Assembly (NCBI GenBank): GCA_003513765.1
Contig: DONT01000005.1
Coordinates: 1 to 64,000, forward strand
Origin: Jeotgalicoccus sp.
GTDB lineage: Bacteria; Bacillota; Bacilli; Staphylococcales; Salinicoccaceae
Reading direction: 5' to 3'
Length of the DNA: 64,000 nucleotides
Below, one piece after another: positions 51,360 to 60,297 of this stretch (its first letter is position 1; every line of letters begins with the position of its first letter). The position numbers were made by a program, and so were the translations under genes. Under the pieces are notes generated by a model that did not search any database, was not told where the DNA came from, and saw only the letters and a program-made list of their open reading frames with translations.

Positions 51360-52261
51360 AGCTGGCAGTGAATGGTGTGGATAAGAATTTTGGGAAAAAT
51401 ATTGCAGTAGAGCAAGTAGATTTAAAGATTACAGAAGGTACAATACACGGGCTGCTCGGCTCAAACGGCGCGGGTAAAACGACGCTGATGAAAGTACTGT
51501 CGGGGATTTATAAGGCAGACAGCGGTACGGTAAGTTACGATGGTAACAGTATTTATGAAAATCCGGAAGTTAAGAATAATGTAATTTTCATGCATGACAT
51601 TCCATTCTTTTTTAAAGGTGCAACCTTAAAAAAGATGGCATCATTTTATAAGGCGATGTATGTGAACTGGTCGGATGAACGTTTCTTGAAACTGTCAGCT
51701 CATTTTGGTATTGCACCGGACAAGCAGCTGAACCAGCTGTCTAAAGGAATGAAGCGGCAGGCAGCATTTATACTTGCGTTCTCAGCCAGACCGAAAGTCA
51801 TGCTCCTGGATGAACCGTTTGACGGCCTCGATCCGATTATGCGCAAACAGGTTAAAAACATTCTCATGCAGGACATCGCAAACCACGGCATGACAGTCGT
51901 AGCTTCCAGTCATAACTTAAGAGAAATGGAAGACTTATGCGATTCGGTGTCGATTATGCATGACGGAAAAATACTGTTTCATAAAGAATTGACTGATATC
52001 AGGGGGACGCACTGCAAACTTCAGATTGCCTTTAAAGAACTGCCTGATGATAAGTTCTTTACTGATTTAAATGTTGTTCACCAGACAGTTAAAGGAAGAA
52101 TTATTACATGTATCGTCAAAGGCGATATTTCGAACCTGGAAGAAAAAGTGACGAAATATAACCCGCTGATGTACGACATACTGCCGCTGACGCTGGAAGA
52201 AATATTTACTTATGAAATGGGGGAACTCGGTTATGAAATCTCAAACATCATTGTTGAATAA
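51356..52261 (+). CDS. ABC transporter ATP-binding protein
   Basis: A 301-residue ATPase with Walker A GSNGAGKTT, a Q-loop replaced by MHDIPFF, signature QLSKGMKRQ, Walker B VMLLDEPFDGLD and H-loop SSHNL. The ~80-residue tail is typical for export ATPases of the YtrB type. Start overlaps the regulator by four bases; the stop lies 29 bases inside the permease frame. Confidence 0.93.
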   Translation: MKLAVNGVDKNFGKNIAVEQVDLKITEGTIHGLLGSNGAGKTTLMKVLSGIYKADSGTVSYDGNSIYENPEVKNNVIFMHDIPFFFKGATLKKMASFYKAMYVNWSDERFLKLSAHFGIAPDKQLNQLSKGMKRQAAFILAFSARPKVMLLDEPFDGLDPIMRKQVKNILMQDIANHGMTVVASSHNLREMEDLCDSVSIMHDGKILFHKELTDIRGTHCKLQIAFKELPDDKFFTDLNVVHQTVKGRIITCIVKGDISNLEEKVTKYNPLMYDILPLTLEEIFTYEMGELGYEISNIIVE

Positions 52262-54188
52262 AACATTATTATCCCATTTCAGCGGTACAATATTCTGGCT
52301 CACAATTGTTTTTATGGCATTGAATATTATCGCTCTGCCGGTATCGATATGGATTGCGACATTCGACCGGGAAATGTATCCGGGTTACGAAATTGCGGAA
52401 AACTTCCTTTTTCAGATGTCTGCGGGACAGATGGTAATCGGCATGATATTCTCAGCATTTTTAGCGATGTTTTTACTCAATTACTTAAACGATGAAGGTT
52501 CTTCGGACTTTATGCATGGTCTGCCGGTTAAACGCCCAGCAATACTGATTCATGCATTAGCTGCAGGTGTCGCTGCAATTGTTGTACCGCTTATGGTTAC
52601 CGGGGTAATACTGCTTTTAGAACGCATGATTTTTATTCCTGAAATTGCATTAATTGATATTGGAAAGTGGTTCTTATATGCAGTATTCGTCCACTCTGTC
52701 ATCTTTGCAATCGCAATATTTGCAGGATTTTTAGTGAATGGAATATTTCTTCATATGCAGATGATTATACTGGCGCTGTTTCTGCCGCTTGCTGTATGGG
52801 GACTGACATTTGCTTCGGCAAATGTACTGTACGACGGAATTTCATCATCATTCATTGAACACTCGAAACCTGTGCTTAATGCAACTTTTCCCTACCTTGC
52901 AATTATGCAGCTTTACGAGGGTATTAATTTTACGCACAGCCTAATCTGGGGGGCTGCAGCAATACTGCTCATTGTGTTATCCTTCGTGCTCTATAAGTAT
53001 CGCCGCAACGAATATGTGACGTCGAACTTTAATTTTAAGTGGCTGAAAGAAATTCTTACAGCGGTGACAACAGTCGTTGGTATGCTGGCAATGGGTACGG
53101 TAGTGGGACTGTTCATACCTATTTCGGCTGCGGTTTCTATTTTCGGCTTTGGTGTTGGAGCGATTGTAGCTTATTTAGTAGTGGAGATGTTCTTCCAGAA
53201 CAGCGTGAAAATACAGTTCAGCTGGAAATCGGCAGTTTTCACATTGATCGTTATCATTCTCTTCTGGCTTGCATTTATTATCGGCTGGACGGCGTATGTG
53301 AATAATGTACCATCCAAAGAAGAGGTTGAAAGTGTTTATATCTCGACAGATTATAATTATTATACGGATGAATCCATCGATGAATATTTCGAAGAAGGAT
53401 TTTTATTCAACGATAACAAGCGGATAATTGACGACGCAGTTACAGCGCATAATACTGCTATCGAAGATAAAACTTTCCCGAGTATATACACTGGTGCTGA
53501 AACTACCTATCTGGAAATACAATATAGAATGAAGGATGGCAGTGTGATGAAACGTACGTTCAAAACACTGGAAAATGATTCTGAAGCGGTTCAGATAGTC
53601 AATCAGATGACTGCTGACAAATACGATATCAATTCAGATTTTCTTGCAAACATTAAACAGCATCCGGAAATGACCGAATTATGGTTGTTTAACAATATGC
53701 TGAAAGCAGACAGTTCACTGATCGAAGATTATAAAGACAATACCGATGAACTAATGCAGTATAATCCTTATATAATAAATAACACTGGCCGTATCGAGGC
53801 GAGTGCAAACTACGAAAATAATTATGAATCAGGCATGAGCTCGATTTATAACGAAGCAATTCTCGAGCAGCTTGCAGAATCTGATGTGTCAGTAGAAGAA
53901 GTAATGTACATCAATCAGTTGAGTGAGATGTATATCGCTGAACTCTCAGAGGATGAGTTTAATGTATTCGTTGATGATTATAAAGGACTCGATATTAAAG
54001 AACTGTCGGATAAATACGAACTTAAAAGTTTATCAGGAGACAGTAAAACAGACGTGCTCGAGCAGTTAAACAATGGTGAATTCGCACCTGAAGGCACTAA
54101 GCTGCTGCTTTACAGCTACCCTGAATATACGGAATCAGAAGAAGATTATCCTGCTGAAACAGACTTCAGCATTTTGGCAATACAATAA
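52233..54188 (+). CDS. ABC transporter permease with large extracytoplasmic C-terminal domain
   Basis: About 651 residues. Residues 1 to about 365 carry eight to nine membrane segments, the last near FTLIVIILFWLAFIIGWTAYV. The remaining ~285 residues are soluble, acidic and Tyr-rich, with no closing membrane segment. Such long permeases (DUF6449-like) occur with YtrA-type regulators. The start at 52233 follows GGGGGAAC. Only one permease and one ATPase are present, so it may work as a homodimer. The substrate is unknown; an antibiotic or peptide is likely from the regulator type. Confidence 0.8.
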   Translation: MKSQTSLLNKTLLSHFSGTIFWLTIVFMALNIIALPVSIWIATFDREMYPGYEIAENFLFQMSAGQMVIGMIFSAFLAMFLLNYLNDEGSSDFMHGLPVKRPAILIHALAAGVAAIVVPLMVTGVILLLERMIFIPEIALIDIGKWFLYAVFVHSVIFAIAIFAGFLVNGIFLHMQMIILALFLPLAVWGLTFASANVLYDGISSSFIEHSKPVLNATFPYLAIMQLYEGINFTHSLIWGAAAILLIVLSFVLYKYRRNEYVTSNFNFKWLKEILTAVTTVVGMLAMGTVVGLFIPISAAVSIFGFGVGAIVAYLVVEMFFQNSVKIQFSWKSAVFTLIVIILFWLAFIIGWTAYVNNVPSKEEVESVYISTDYNYYTDESIDEYFEEGFLFNDNKRIIDDAVTAHNTAIEDKTFPSIYTGAETTYLEIQYRMKDGSVMKRTFKTLENDSEAVQIVNQMTADKYDINSDFLANIKQHPEMTELWLFNNMLKADSSLIEDYKDNTDELMQYNPYIINNTGRIEASANYENNYESGMSSIYNEAILEQLAESDVSVEEVMYINQLSEMYIAELSEDEFNVFVDDYKGLDIKELSDKYELKSLSGDSKTDVLEQLNNGEFAPEGTKLLLYSYPEYTESEEDYPAETDFSILAIQ

Positions 54189-54203
54189 AATATAAGTAAA
54201 AGT

Positions 54204-54258
54204 TATAGAGATAGGTAAAATTAATGCCTATCTCTATACTTTTGTTTTCTTTTTTTTG
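54204..54258 (+). terminator. Terminator of the GntR-ABC operon
   Basis: TATAGAGATAGG pairs with CCTATCTCTATA around 11 bases, followed by CTTTTGTTTTCTTTTTTTT. Confidence 0.85.
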
Positions 54259-54285
54259 TATAATTATCTTTAGGAGATGAATGCC

Positions 54286-54822
54286 ATGAAAACTAAGTAT
54301 CTGGATAAGAAAAAATGGCGGCGGCTGGTGCGCTCAAAATATGATGAAACAATCATTACCTTCCAGGGTGAGAAAATTTTGGCCGGTATGATTCATATGC
54401 ATAAAGTCCGTGAACCGTTAAGCGTCCCCGTGGTCGGGGAAGATACGTTAGTCGTGGCTAACAATTTTAAATGGATGCAGCTCCTGCCAGAAAAACGCAA
54501 TTACAGTATTACTGTCATGTACGATGAAAGATGGCAGGAAATTCAATATTATTTTGATATTAACTATTCTCATACTTTAGAGCTTGGCAAAGCAAGGCGC
54601 CAGGATCTGTATCTCGACGTTCTGGTATTACCGGACGGCCGCTATGAGCTCGTAGATGAAGAGGACATCAAACGCGCCTTCAAAAAAGGAATTATCAGTT
54701 CGAAAGAAAAAGATTTTGCTTATCAGACCGCACGCGAATTAATGGATGAAATCGACAGAGATTTCGACCAGTTTAAAACACTTGCGGCAGCGTGCTTAAA
54801 AGAACTCAAAAAATTAATGTAG
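54286..54822 (+). CDS. DUF402 protein (nucleoside diphosphatase-like)
   Basis: 178 residues. The DUF402 fold is seen from VPVVGEDTLVVANNFKWMQLLP to DLYLDVLVLPDGRYELVDEEDI, where the acidic residues would hold Mg2+. Relatives in Staphylococcus hydrolyse nucleoside tri/diphosphates. The N-terminal lysine-rich block differs from that of S. aureus SA1684. The start at 54286 is nine bases after AGGAG; the ATG at 54277 is too close. Confidence 0.7.
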   Translation: MKTKYLDKKKWRRLVRSKYDETIITFQGEKILAGMIHMHKVREPLSVPVVGEDTLVVANNFKWMQLLPEKRNYSITVMYDERWQEIQYYFDINYSHTLELGKARRQDLYLDVLVLPDGRYELVDEEDIKRAFKKGIISSKEKDFAYQTARELMDEIDRDFDQFKTLAAACLKELKKLM

Positions 54823-54867
54823 AGCCATCCGGTTTATCAGGATGGCTTATTCACTGGAGGTATTGTC

Positions 54868-55728
54868 GTGAAAGTAGATGACTATCGTTTACTCGCAACA
54901 TTAAGCGAAGCTAAAACATTGCGTAAAGCTGCTGAAAAGCTGTACATATCACAGCCTGCAGTCAGTCAGCGTCTGAAGTCAATTGAAGACGAGTGGGGCG
55001 TGCAGATTTTTATCAGAACGAAAAAGGCGCTCTATACGACAGGTGTCGGAGAGAGAATCATTGCACATGCCAAGAAGGTTGTGGATGAGGAACGTCTTGT
55101 AAAAGATTATATTGCGGCAAATGAAGGTGAGATTGAAGGTAAAATTTCAATCGGTGTATCGTCGTTAATCGGCTATACGATTCTGCCGGATATTCTCGCT
55201 AAATATTTAAGTGATTTCCCGAGTGTAAACGTTAAAATTGACGTAGGTTCGACGAAAGAAATTATTGCGAATCAGGGAGATTATCACCTGTCAATCATAC
55301 GCGGTTCCCGTGTATTAAATAAGGAGAATGAACTTCTCTACAGCGATAAACACTACCTAGTTACTCCGAAAGATGTAGAGCTCGAAGATCTTGCCGTTAT
55401 AGAATTCCAGGCAGACCCCGATTACATTACACATATTAAAAATTACTTTGAAGGCCGTTTCAATATTAAGTACGAACCACAAATCTTTGTCGATCAGATT
55501 ACGACCTGCCGCGAACTGCTGCGTAAAAAAGTCGGAATTACGGTACTGCCTGAGCTGGTACTCGAGGGCCTCGACCTCGATAACTATCATATTGAAGAAG
55601 TTTTAGTAGGCGATAAGCCGCTGACACGTGATACGTATATTTCATATGACAAGAGTGTACTCATGCTGCCGCAGGTGAAATCTTTTATTGATTTAATTAA
55701 AAAAGATTCAATTTCCAGCGGAAACTAA
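54868..55728 (+). CDS. LysR-family regulator
   Basis: A 286-residue activator: N-terminal HTH (about 1-60: LLATLSEAKTLRKAAEKLYISQPAVSQRLKSIED) and a periplasmic-binding-type sensor (about 90-285). The start is GTG after GGAGG. The MFS gene follows after 15 bp on the same strand, so the pair is cotranscribed rather than divergent, which is unusual for LysR. The effector is unknown. Confidence 0.88.
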   Translation: MKVDDYRLLATLSEAKTLRKAAEKLYISQPAVSQRLKSIEDEWGVQIFIRTKKALYTTGVGERIIAHAKKVVDEERLVKDYIAANEGEIEGKISIGVSSLIGYTILPDILAKYLSDFPSVNVKIDVGSTKEIIANQGDYHLSIIRGSRVLNKENELLYSDKHYLVTPKDVELEDLAVIEFQADPDYITHIKNYFEGRFNIKYEPQIFVDQITTCRELLRKKVGITVLPELVLEGLDLDNYHIEEVLVGDKPLTRDTYISYDKSVLMLPQVKSFIDLIKKDSISSGN

Positions 55729-55743
55729 AATCGGAGGACGAAG

Positions 55744-56949
55744 ATGATAAAAGACCTGTTTCAAATACAGAACTATAAATTATTTTTAACGAATATGACT
55801 ATGCTTGGGATGGCGGTTGCAATTACAGCTCCGTTCCTCGTTATTTTTATGACTGAAACCCACGGGTTATCATCTACAGGCTACGGAATATTCATGGCTT
55901 CGGCCGCTGTCGGCAGTTTCTTTGTCAATACGCTTATGGGACGCTACAGTGACAGGCTGAAGTTCGACCGTAAATATTTAATTATCGCTGCATTATTTAT
56001 GCAGATTATGGCATTTTTAAGTTTTTTAATCATTCCAAACACATGGATACTTATCATTTCTTATATTATATTCTTTTCACTTGGTGCTCCGGCAATGCCT
56101 CAGCTCTACGCATCTGCCCGCGAATCGATTAACCAGTATCGTTCCGGTATCGCAGTTATGGCAAACATGATACTGCGTTCGATGTTCAGCTTCGGCTTTC
56201 TGTTCGGACCTCTTGTCGGTTCCATTCTGCTTGCACGCTACGATTTCACCGGTTTATTCTTCGGTACGGTAATTATGTTCGCTGTTGTCTTTATGTCGAG
56301 TTTTTTAATTAAAAATTCAAGTACACCGGCAGTTGAAAATACGGTAGAAATTACGAACTACGAAGAACCTAAAAGTCCGAATATGTTAACAAATATGTCG
56401 CTATTACTGCCATTCGTTGCTTTTGTCTTTCTTCACGTGGGACAATGGATGTATCTATTGAATATGCCGCTGTTTGTCACAGGCTATCTCGGAGAAGCGG
56501 ACAGTGCTGTCGGAATACTCGCCAGTCTGTGTGCAGGACTCGAAGTGCCGCTCATGATCTTTATGGGCTATGTCGCATCGCGCGTTTCATCTAAGACACT
56601 CTTAATTATTGCCGGATTTATCGGCAGCATGTACTTTTTATCGATTGGAATATTTGAAAGTTACACGATGATGCTGATTGGCCAGCTGCCATTGGCACTA
56701 TTCCTGGCAATACTGCTCGGCCTCGGCATCAGTTATTTCCAGGACCTGCTGCCGCAGTTTCCGGGATACGCATCAACGTTATTCGCGAACGCAATGATTG
56801 TCGGCCAGCTGCTCGGTAACCTGCTCGGCGGTATCGCAAATGATACACTGGGTGTAGAGAACTCATTTTATATCAGCGGTGCATTTTTATTTATAGCATT
56901 TATACTGTTCTTCTTTACTAAGAAGGAAGTTACAAAAGGAGAAATTTGA
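55744..56949 (+). CDS. MFS transporter, sugar-efflux (SET) type
   Basis: A 401-residue protein with 12 membrane segments. It resembles SET/SotB sugar-efflux proteins: GYGIFMASAAVGSFFVNTLMGRYSDRL between segments 2 and 3, ASARESINQYRSGIAVMANMILRSMFSFGF near segment 5 (a SET landmark). It is expected to export sugars or glycosides. The stop overlaps the next start by one base. Confidence 0.82.
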   Translation: MIKDLFQIQNYKLFLTNMTMLGMAVAITAPFLVIFMTETHGLSSTGYGIFMASAAVGSFFVNTLMGRYSDRLKFDRKYLIIAALFMQIMAFLSFLIIPNTWILIISYIIFFSLGAPAMPQLYASARESINQYRSGIAVMANMILRSMFSFGFLFGPLVGSILLARYDFTGLFFGTVIMFAVVFMSSFLIKNSSTPAVENTVEITNYEEPKSPNMLTNMSLLLPFVAFVFLHVGQWMYLLNMPLFVTGYLGEADSAVGILASLCAGLEVPLMIFMGYVASRVSSKTLLIIAGFIGSMYFLSIGIFESYTMMLIGQLPLALFLAILLGLGISYFQDLLPQFPGYASTLFANAMIVGQLLGNLLGGIANDTLGVENSFYISGAFLFIAFILFFFTKKEVTKGEI

Positions 56950-57431
56950 TGGACATTATTTTATGGCTCATTGTTTTTGGTACATTTATACTGGGTTTCG
57001 CCGGGATAATATATCCGGTAGTCCCGTCAGTGCTCATGTTCTGGGTCGGATTTTTAGTATATAACTTTTTCATCGGAGACGAACTGTCATGGATGTTCTG
57101 GGTCATCGCAGCAGCGCTGACAATCGTAGCACTCATCAGTGACGTTGCAGCAAACAGCTACTTCGTTAAAAAATTCGGAGGCAGCAAAAGAGGCGAATGG
57201 GCAGCGATAATCGGTGCCATAATCGGGATGTTTGTCTACCCGCCGTTCGGTGTCCTCTTCGTACCATTTATCTTCGTATTCGTAGTAGAATTTGTGCAGA
57301 TAAAAGATATGAACAAAGCCTTTAAAGCATCAATAGGCTCATTCCTGGCATTTATCTCGAGCGCAATCTTCGATATAATTATTTACATCTTCCTGATTAT
57401 CTTCTTCCTGCTGGATGTATTCTTATATTAA
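56949..57431 (+). CDS. DUF456 membrane protein
   Basis: A 160-residue protein with about five membrane segments and the DUF456 landmarks GFAGIIYPVVPSVLMFW, SDVAANSYFVKKFGGSKRGEWAAIIGAIIGMFVYPPFG. Unknown function. RBS AAAGGAG; the ATG at 56949 shares one base with the MFS stop. Last gene of the LysR-MFS-DUF456 unit. Confidence 0.85.
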   Translation: MDIILWLIVFGTFILGFAGIIYPVVPSVLMFWVGFLVYNFFIGDELSWMFWVIAAALTIVALISDVAANSYFVKKFGGSKRGEWAAIIGAIIGMFVYPPFGVLFVPFIFVFVVEFVQIKDMNKAFKASIGSFLAFISSAIFDIIIYIFLIIFFLLDVFLY

Positions 57432-57442
57432 TTGATTGATGA

Positions 57443-57476
57443 CACCCGCACCTCAGTCGAGGCGCGGGTATTTTTG
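57443..57476 (+). terminator. Terminator of the LysR-MFS-DUF456 unit
   Basis: ACCCGC-CCT pairs with AGG-GCGGGT around CAGTCG, followed by ATTTTTG. Confidence 0.85.
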
Positions 57477-57579
57477 TGGGAAAATTCTTTGTCGGAACCC
57501 TTCACGGAACTGGAGACGGGTTCCGCGGTTAAGCTCACTTTCTTATGTGAAGATTTATATAGCACAGCGTTACAGAATT

Positions 57580-57812
57580 CCTATGAACTCATTTCATAGA
57601 GTGCCTAAACGCCGTGGATGTCTATGAGACTGTGTCATAGAACTTCTAAACGCCGTGGATGTCTATGAGGCTGTGTCATAGAATTCCAAAACGTCACGGA
57701 TGTCTATGAGATTGTGTCATAGAACTTCTAAACGCGGCGGATGTCTATGAGGCAGTGTCATAGAACTTCTAAACGCGGCGGATGTCTATGAGGCAGTGTC
57801 ATAGAATTCCAA
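57580..57812 (+). repeat. 41-bp tandem array F (6 units)
   Basis: TCTATGA begins at 57621, 57662, 57703, 57744 and 57785, all 41 bp apart, with a divergent first unit at 57580. Unit layout: arm TCTATGA, loop GACTGTG, GGCAGTG or similar, arm TCATAGA, core ACTTCTAAACGCCGTGGATG or ATTCCAAAACGTCACGGATG. It lies between convergent 3' ends. The rest of this 485-bp gap holds an inverted repeat GGAACCC-N17-GGGTTCC (about 57495-57525) and no gene. Confidence 0.95.
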
Positions 57813-57876
57813 ACAGCCAGTCCGATGAACCTCGCTCATGAGACCCCAATCCGCACTTCAACACACATCCCCAAAC

Positions 57877-57911
57877 CAAAAAAAAGAACCCCGCACATGG
57901 CGGGGTTCTTC
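57877..57911 (-). terminator. Terminator of the opp operon
   Basis: On the minus strand AAGAACCCCGC pairs with GCGGGGTTCTT around CATGT, followed by TTTTTTGG. Confidence 0.92.
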
Positions 57912-57916
57912 AATCA

Positions 57917-58168
57917 TTACAGATTATATTTCATAGCTCTGAATACTAACACTGCGGTTGCTGAGATAATAATGAAATAGACGATGCTGAGCAGAGAGTT
58001 CACAAAGTTCTGATTCTCAATGAACATGCGTATGGCAAAGATGATTACGGAGTGGGCGATAATGAGCCCGGTAATCCATTTCAGGTTGCCGTTTTTCAAC
58101 AGCAGCACTGCTACAATACAGAGAATAAGCAGTATCGTTATTATTATTTTAACAACTTCCAGTGTCAC
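57917..58168 (-). CDS. Small membrane protein after oppF
   Basis: 83 residues, with three hydrophobic segments covering nearly all of it. The start is a GTG at 58168, preceded only by the weak GATGAAGA. It lies 10 bp after oppF on the same strand, so it is probably cotranscribed. I do not recognise the family. A role with the transporter is possible by position only. Confidence 0.55.
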   Translation of the reverse strand: MTLEVVKIIITILLILCIVAVLLLKNGNLKWITGLIIAHSVIIFAIRMFIENQNFVNSLLSIVYFIIISATAVLVFRAMKYNL

Positions 58169-58178
58169 TCTTCATCAT

Positions 58179-59285
58179 CTACTTTTCAGTTTTTGTAAAT
58201 TCTTCTTTAGTTTCCATTGCTGCGTCTTCGCCTTCGTCATCGAGTATTTCACGGACGTTGTACATTTCGTACTGCGGGTCGTGTTTTCCTCTTTGAATGT
58301 CTAATGCGTAGTGACATGCAACATTATGGAAGCCTTCATATTCTGTGTCTTTCTTCTCCAGTACAGGTGTTTCCGTGCGGCAATAGTCTGTCGCGAACGG
58401 GCACCTTGTGTGGAATCGGCAGCCTGTCGGCGGATCGATTGGTGACGGAACGTCGCCGCGCAGGAAAATACGTTCTGATTTCTTGCGTGGATCCGGTACA
58501 GGGATTGCTGATAATAATGCTTTCGTGTACGGGTGCTGAGGGTTTTCGAAAATTGATTCTGTGTCTCCAACCTCAACGATTTTACCTAAGTACATTACGA
58601 TGATGCGGTCAGCGATATGGCGGACAACACCAAGGTCATGCGAGATAAAGAGATAAGTTAAACCGAGCTCGCGCTGTAATCTCTTTAACAGGTTTAATAC
58701 CTGAGCCTGGATTGATACGTCCAGGGCAGATACTGCTTCATCACAAATGATGAGTTTAGGATTAACTGACAGCGCACGTGCAATACCGATACGCTGACGC
58801 TGTCCACCTGAGAATTCATGAGGATAGCGGTCAATCTGGTGCTTTTGCAGTCCTACGGTTTCCATTAATTCAATAATACGGTTATTACGCTCTTTACGAG
58901 GTACAACTTTTTGAATATCCATCGCTTCCCATAACGTCTGTCTGACAGTTTTACGAGGGTTTAATGATGCGTAAGGATCCTGGAAAATAATCTGCATATC
59001 TTTTCTCATCTTGCGCATTTCGTCTTTTGACATTGCAAGAACGTCCTGTCCTTCGAACTCAACTTTACCGCCAGTCGGCTCATCCAGACGGAGAATTGCA
59101 CGTCCTGTCGTAGATTTACCACAACCTGACTCACCAACAACCGCAACAGTTTCACCTTTATCGATTGAAAAAGTAATTCCATCAACAGCTTTGACGTGGT
59201 TGACTGTACGTCCTAAAAACCCGCCTTTAATCGGGAAATGCTGCTCCAGATTTTCAACATTTAATAATGGTTTGCTACTTGGCAT
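58179..59285 (-). CDS. oppF: Oligopeptide ABC transporter ATPase OppF
   Basis: A 368-residue ATPase: Walker A GESGCGKST, Q-loop IFQDPYASLNPR, signature SGGQRQRIGIARAL, Walker B LIICDEAVSALDVS, H-loop ISHDLG, then the Opp/Dpp C-terminal block CRFHTRCPFATDYCRTE, which may bind an Fe-S cluster in the family. About 30 extra residues at the C-terminus are acidic. It overlaps oppD by 11 bases. RBS AAGGAGG. Confidence 0.93.
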   Translation of the reverse strand: MPSSKPLLNVENLEQHFPIKGGFLGRTVNHVKAVDGITFSIDKGETVAVVGESGCGKSTTGRAILRLDEPTGGKVEFEGQDVLAMSKDEMRKMRKDMQIIFQDPYASLNPRKTVRQTLWEAMDIQKVVPRKERNNRIIELMETVGLQKHQIDRYPHEFSGGQRQRIGIARALSVNPKLIICDEAVSALDVSIQAQVLNLLKRLQRELGLTYLFISHDLGVVRHIADRIIVMYLGKIVEVGDTESIFENPQHPYTKALLSAIPVPDPRKKSERIFLRGDVPSPIDPPTGCRFHTRCPFATDYCRTETPVLEKKDTEYEGFHNVACHYALDIQRGKHDPQYEMYNVREILDDEGEDAAMETKEEFTKTEK

Positions 59286-60282
59286 TTAATTGTACCTCCT
59301 TGTCTCCGTCCCACTGATCAGTATGAATCCAGCATCTGACTTCGTTACCGTCTTCCTGAACTTCGAGCTCAGGAAGCGTGTTGCAAATATCCGATGCGAA
59401 AGGGCAGCGGGGTGCAAAACGGCAGCCTGTCGGCATTTCATTCGGTGCAGGTACGTTACCTTTGATCGGAATAAGCTCATCCTGCGCTTTATCATGACGA
59501 GGCAGTGAGTTTAATAAACCAACTGTATAAGGGTGTTTCGGATTTTCAAATAATGTATAAACGTCAGCGAATTCAACAACTTTACCAGCGTACATTACAG
59601 CAACATAGTCACAAGTTTCAGCAACAACGCCAAGGTCATGTGTAATCATTACAACACTCATGCCGATTTCTTCCTGAAGTTCTTTAATCAGTTCAAGAAT
59701 CTGTGCCTGTATTGTTACGTCAAGTGCTGTAGTCGGCTCATCAGCGATTAAAAGCTCAGGCTTACATGCTAAAGCCATTGCAATCATGACACGCTGTCTC
59801 ATACCGCCGGACAGTTCGAACGGGTACTGATCAACACGTTTTTCCGGTGAAGGAATACCAACGAGTTCAAGCATTTCAATCGCGCGTTTTGTACCGGCTT
59901 TTTTACCGAGACCTTCATGAATTTTATAAGATTCACGGAGCTGCTGCCCAATTGTAAATGTTGGGTTAAGCGATGTCATCGGCTCCTGGAAAATCATTGA
60001 GATTTCATTCCCGCGGATTTGGCGCATGCGTGAGTTTTTAACTTTCGTTAAATCTTCACCTTTATATTTAATGCTGCCTCCGACAATTTCGCCGGGGCTT
60101 TCAATTAGTCTTAGTACTGAGAGGGCAGAAATACTTTTTCCTGAACCACTCTCTCCAACGATACCTAAAGTTTTACCTTTAGGTACCTGGAATGTCACTC
60201 CGTCGACAGCCTTTACTTCGTTGGAATCAACGAAGAAGGAAGTGCGGAGATCTTGTATATCGAGAATCATTTCTTCTGACAT
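59275..60282 (-). CDS. oppD: Oligopeptide ABC transporter ATPase OppD
   Basis: A 335-residue partner ATPase: Walker A GESGSGKS, IFQEPMTSLNP, signature SGGMRQRVMIAMAL, Walker B LIADEPTTALDVT, and the Cys block CRFAPRCPFASDICNT. The start at 60282 follows AAGGAG; the GTG at 60291 is part of the ribosome site. OppD and OppF form the heterodimeric motor. Confidence 0.93.
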   Translation of the reverse strand: MSEEMILDIQDLRTSFFVDSNEVKAVDGVTFQVPKGKTLGIVGESGSGKSISALSVLRLIESPGEIVGGSIKYKGEDLTKVKNSRMRQIRGNEISMIFQEPMTSLNPTFTIGQQLRESYKIHEGLGKKAGTKRAIEMLELVGIPSPEKRVDQYPFELSGGMRQRVMIAMALACKPELLIADEPTTALDVTIQAQILELIKELQEEIGMSVVMITHDLGVVAETCDYVAVMYAGKVVEFADVYTLFENPKHPYTVGLLNSLPRHDKAQDELIPIKGNVPAPNEMPTGCRFAPRCPFASDICNTLPELEVQEDGNEVRCWIHTDQWDGDKEVQLNAK

Positions 60283-60297
60283 GATTTTCACTCCTTC

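Noticed and set aside
15524..57812. Insertion sequences, MITEs or an attachment site for the repeats
   Set aside because: No transposase or integrase frame, no target-site duplications seen, and no terminal inverted repeats flank the arrays.
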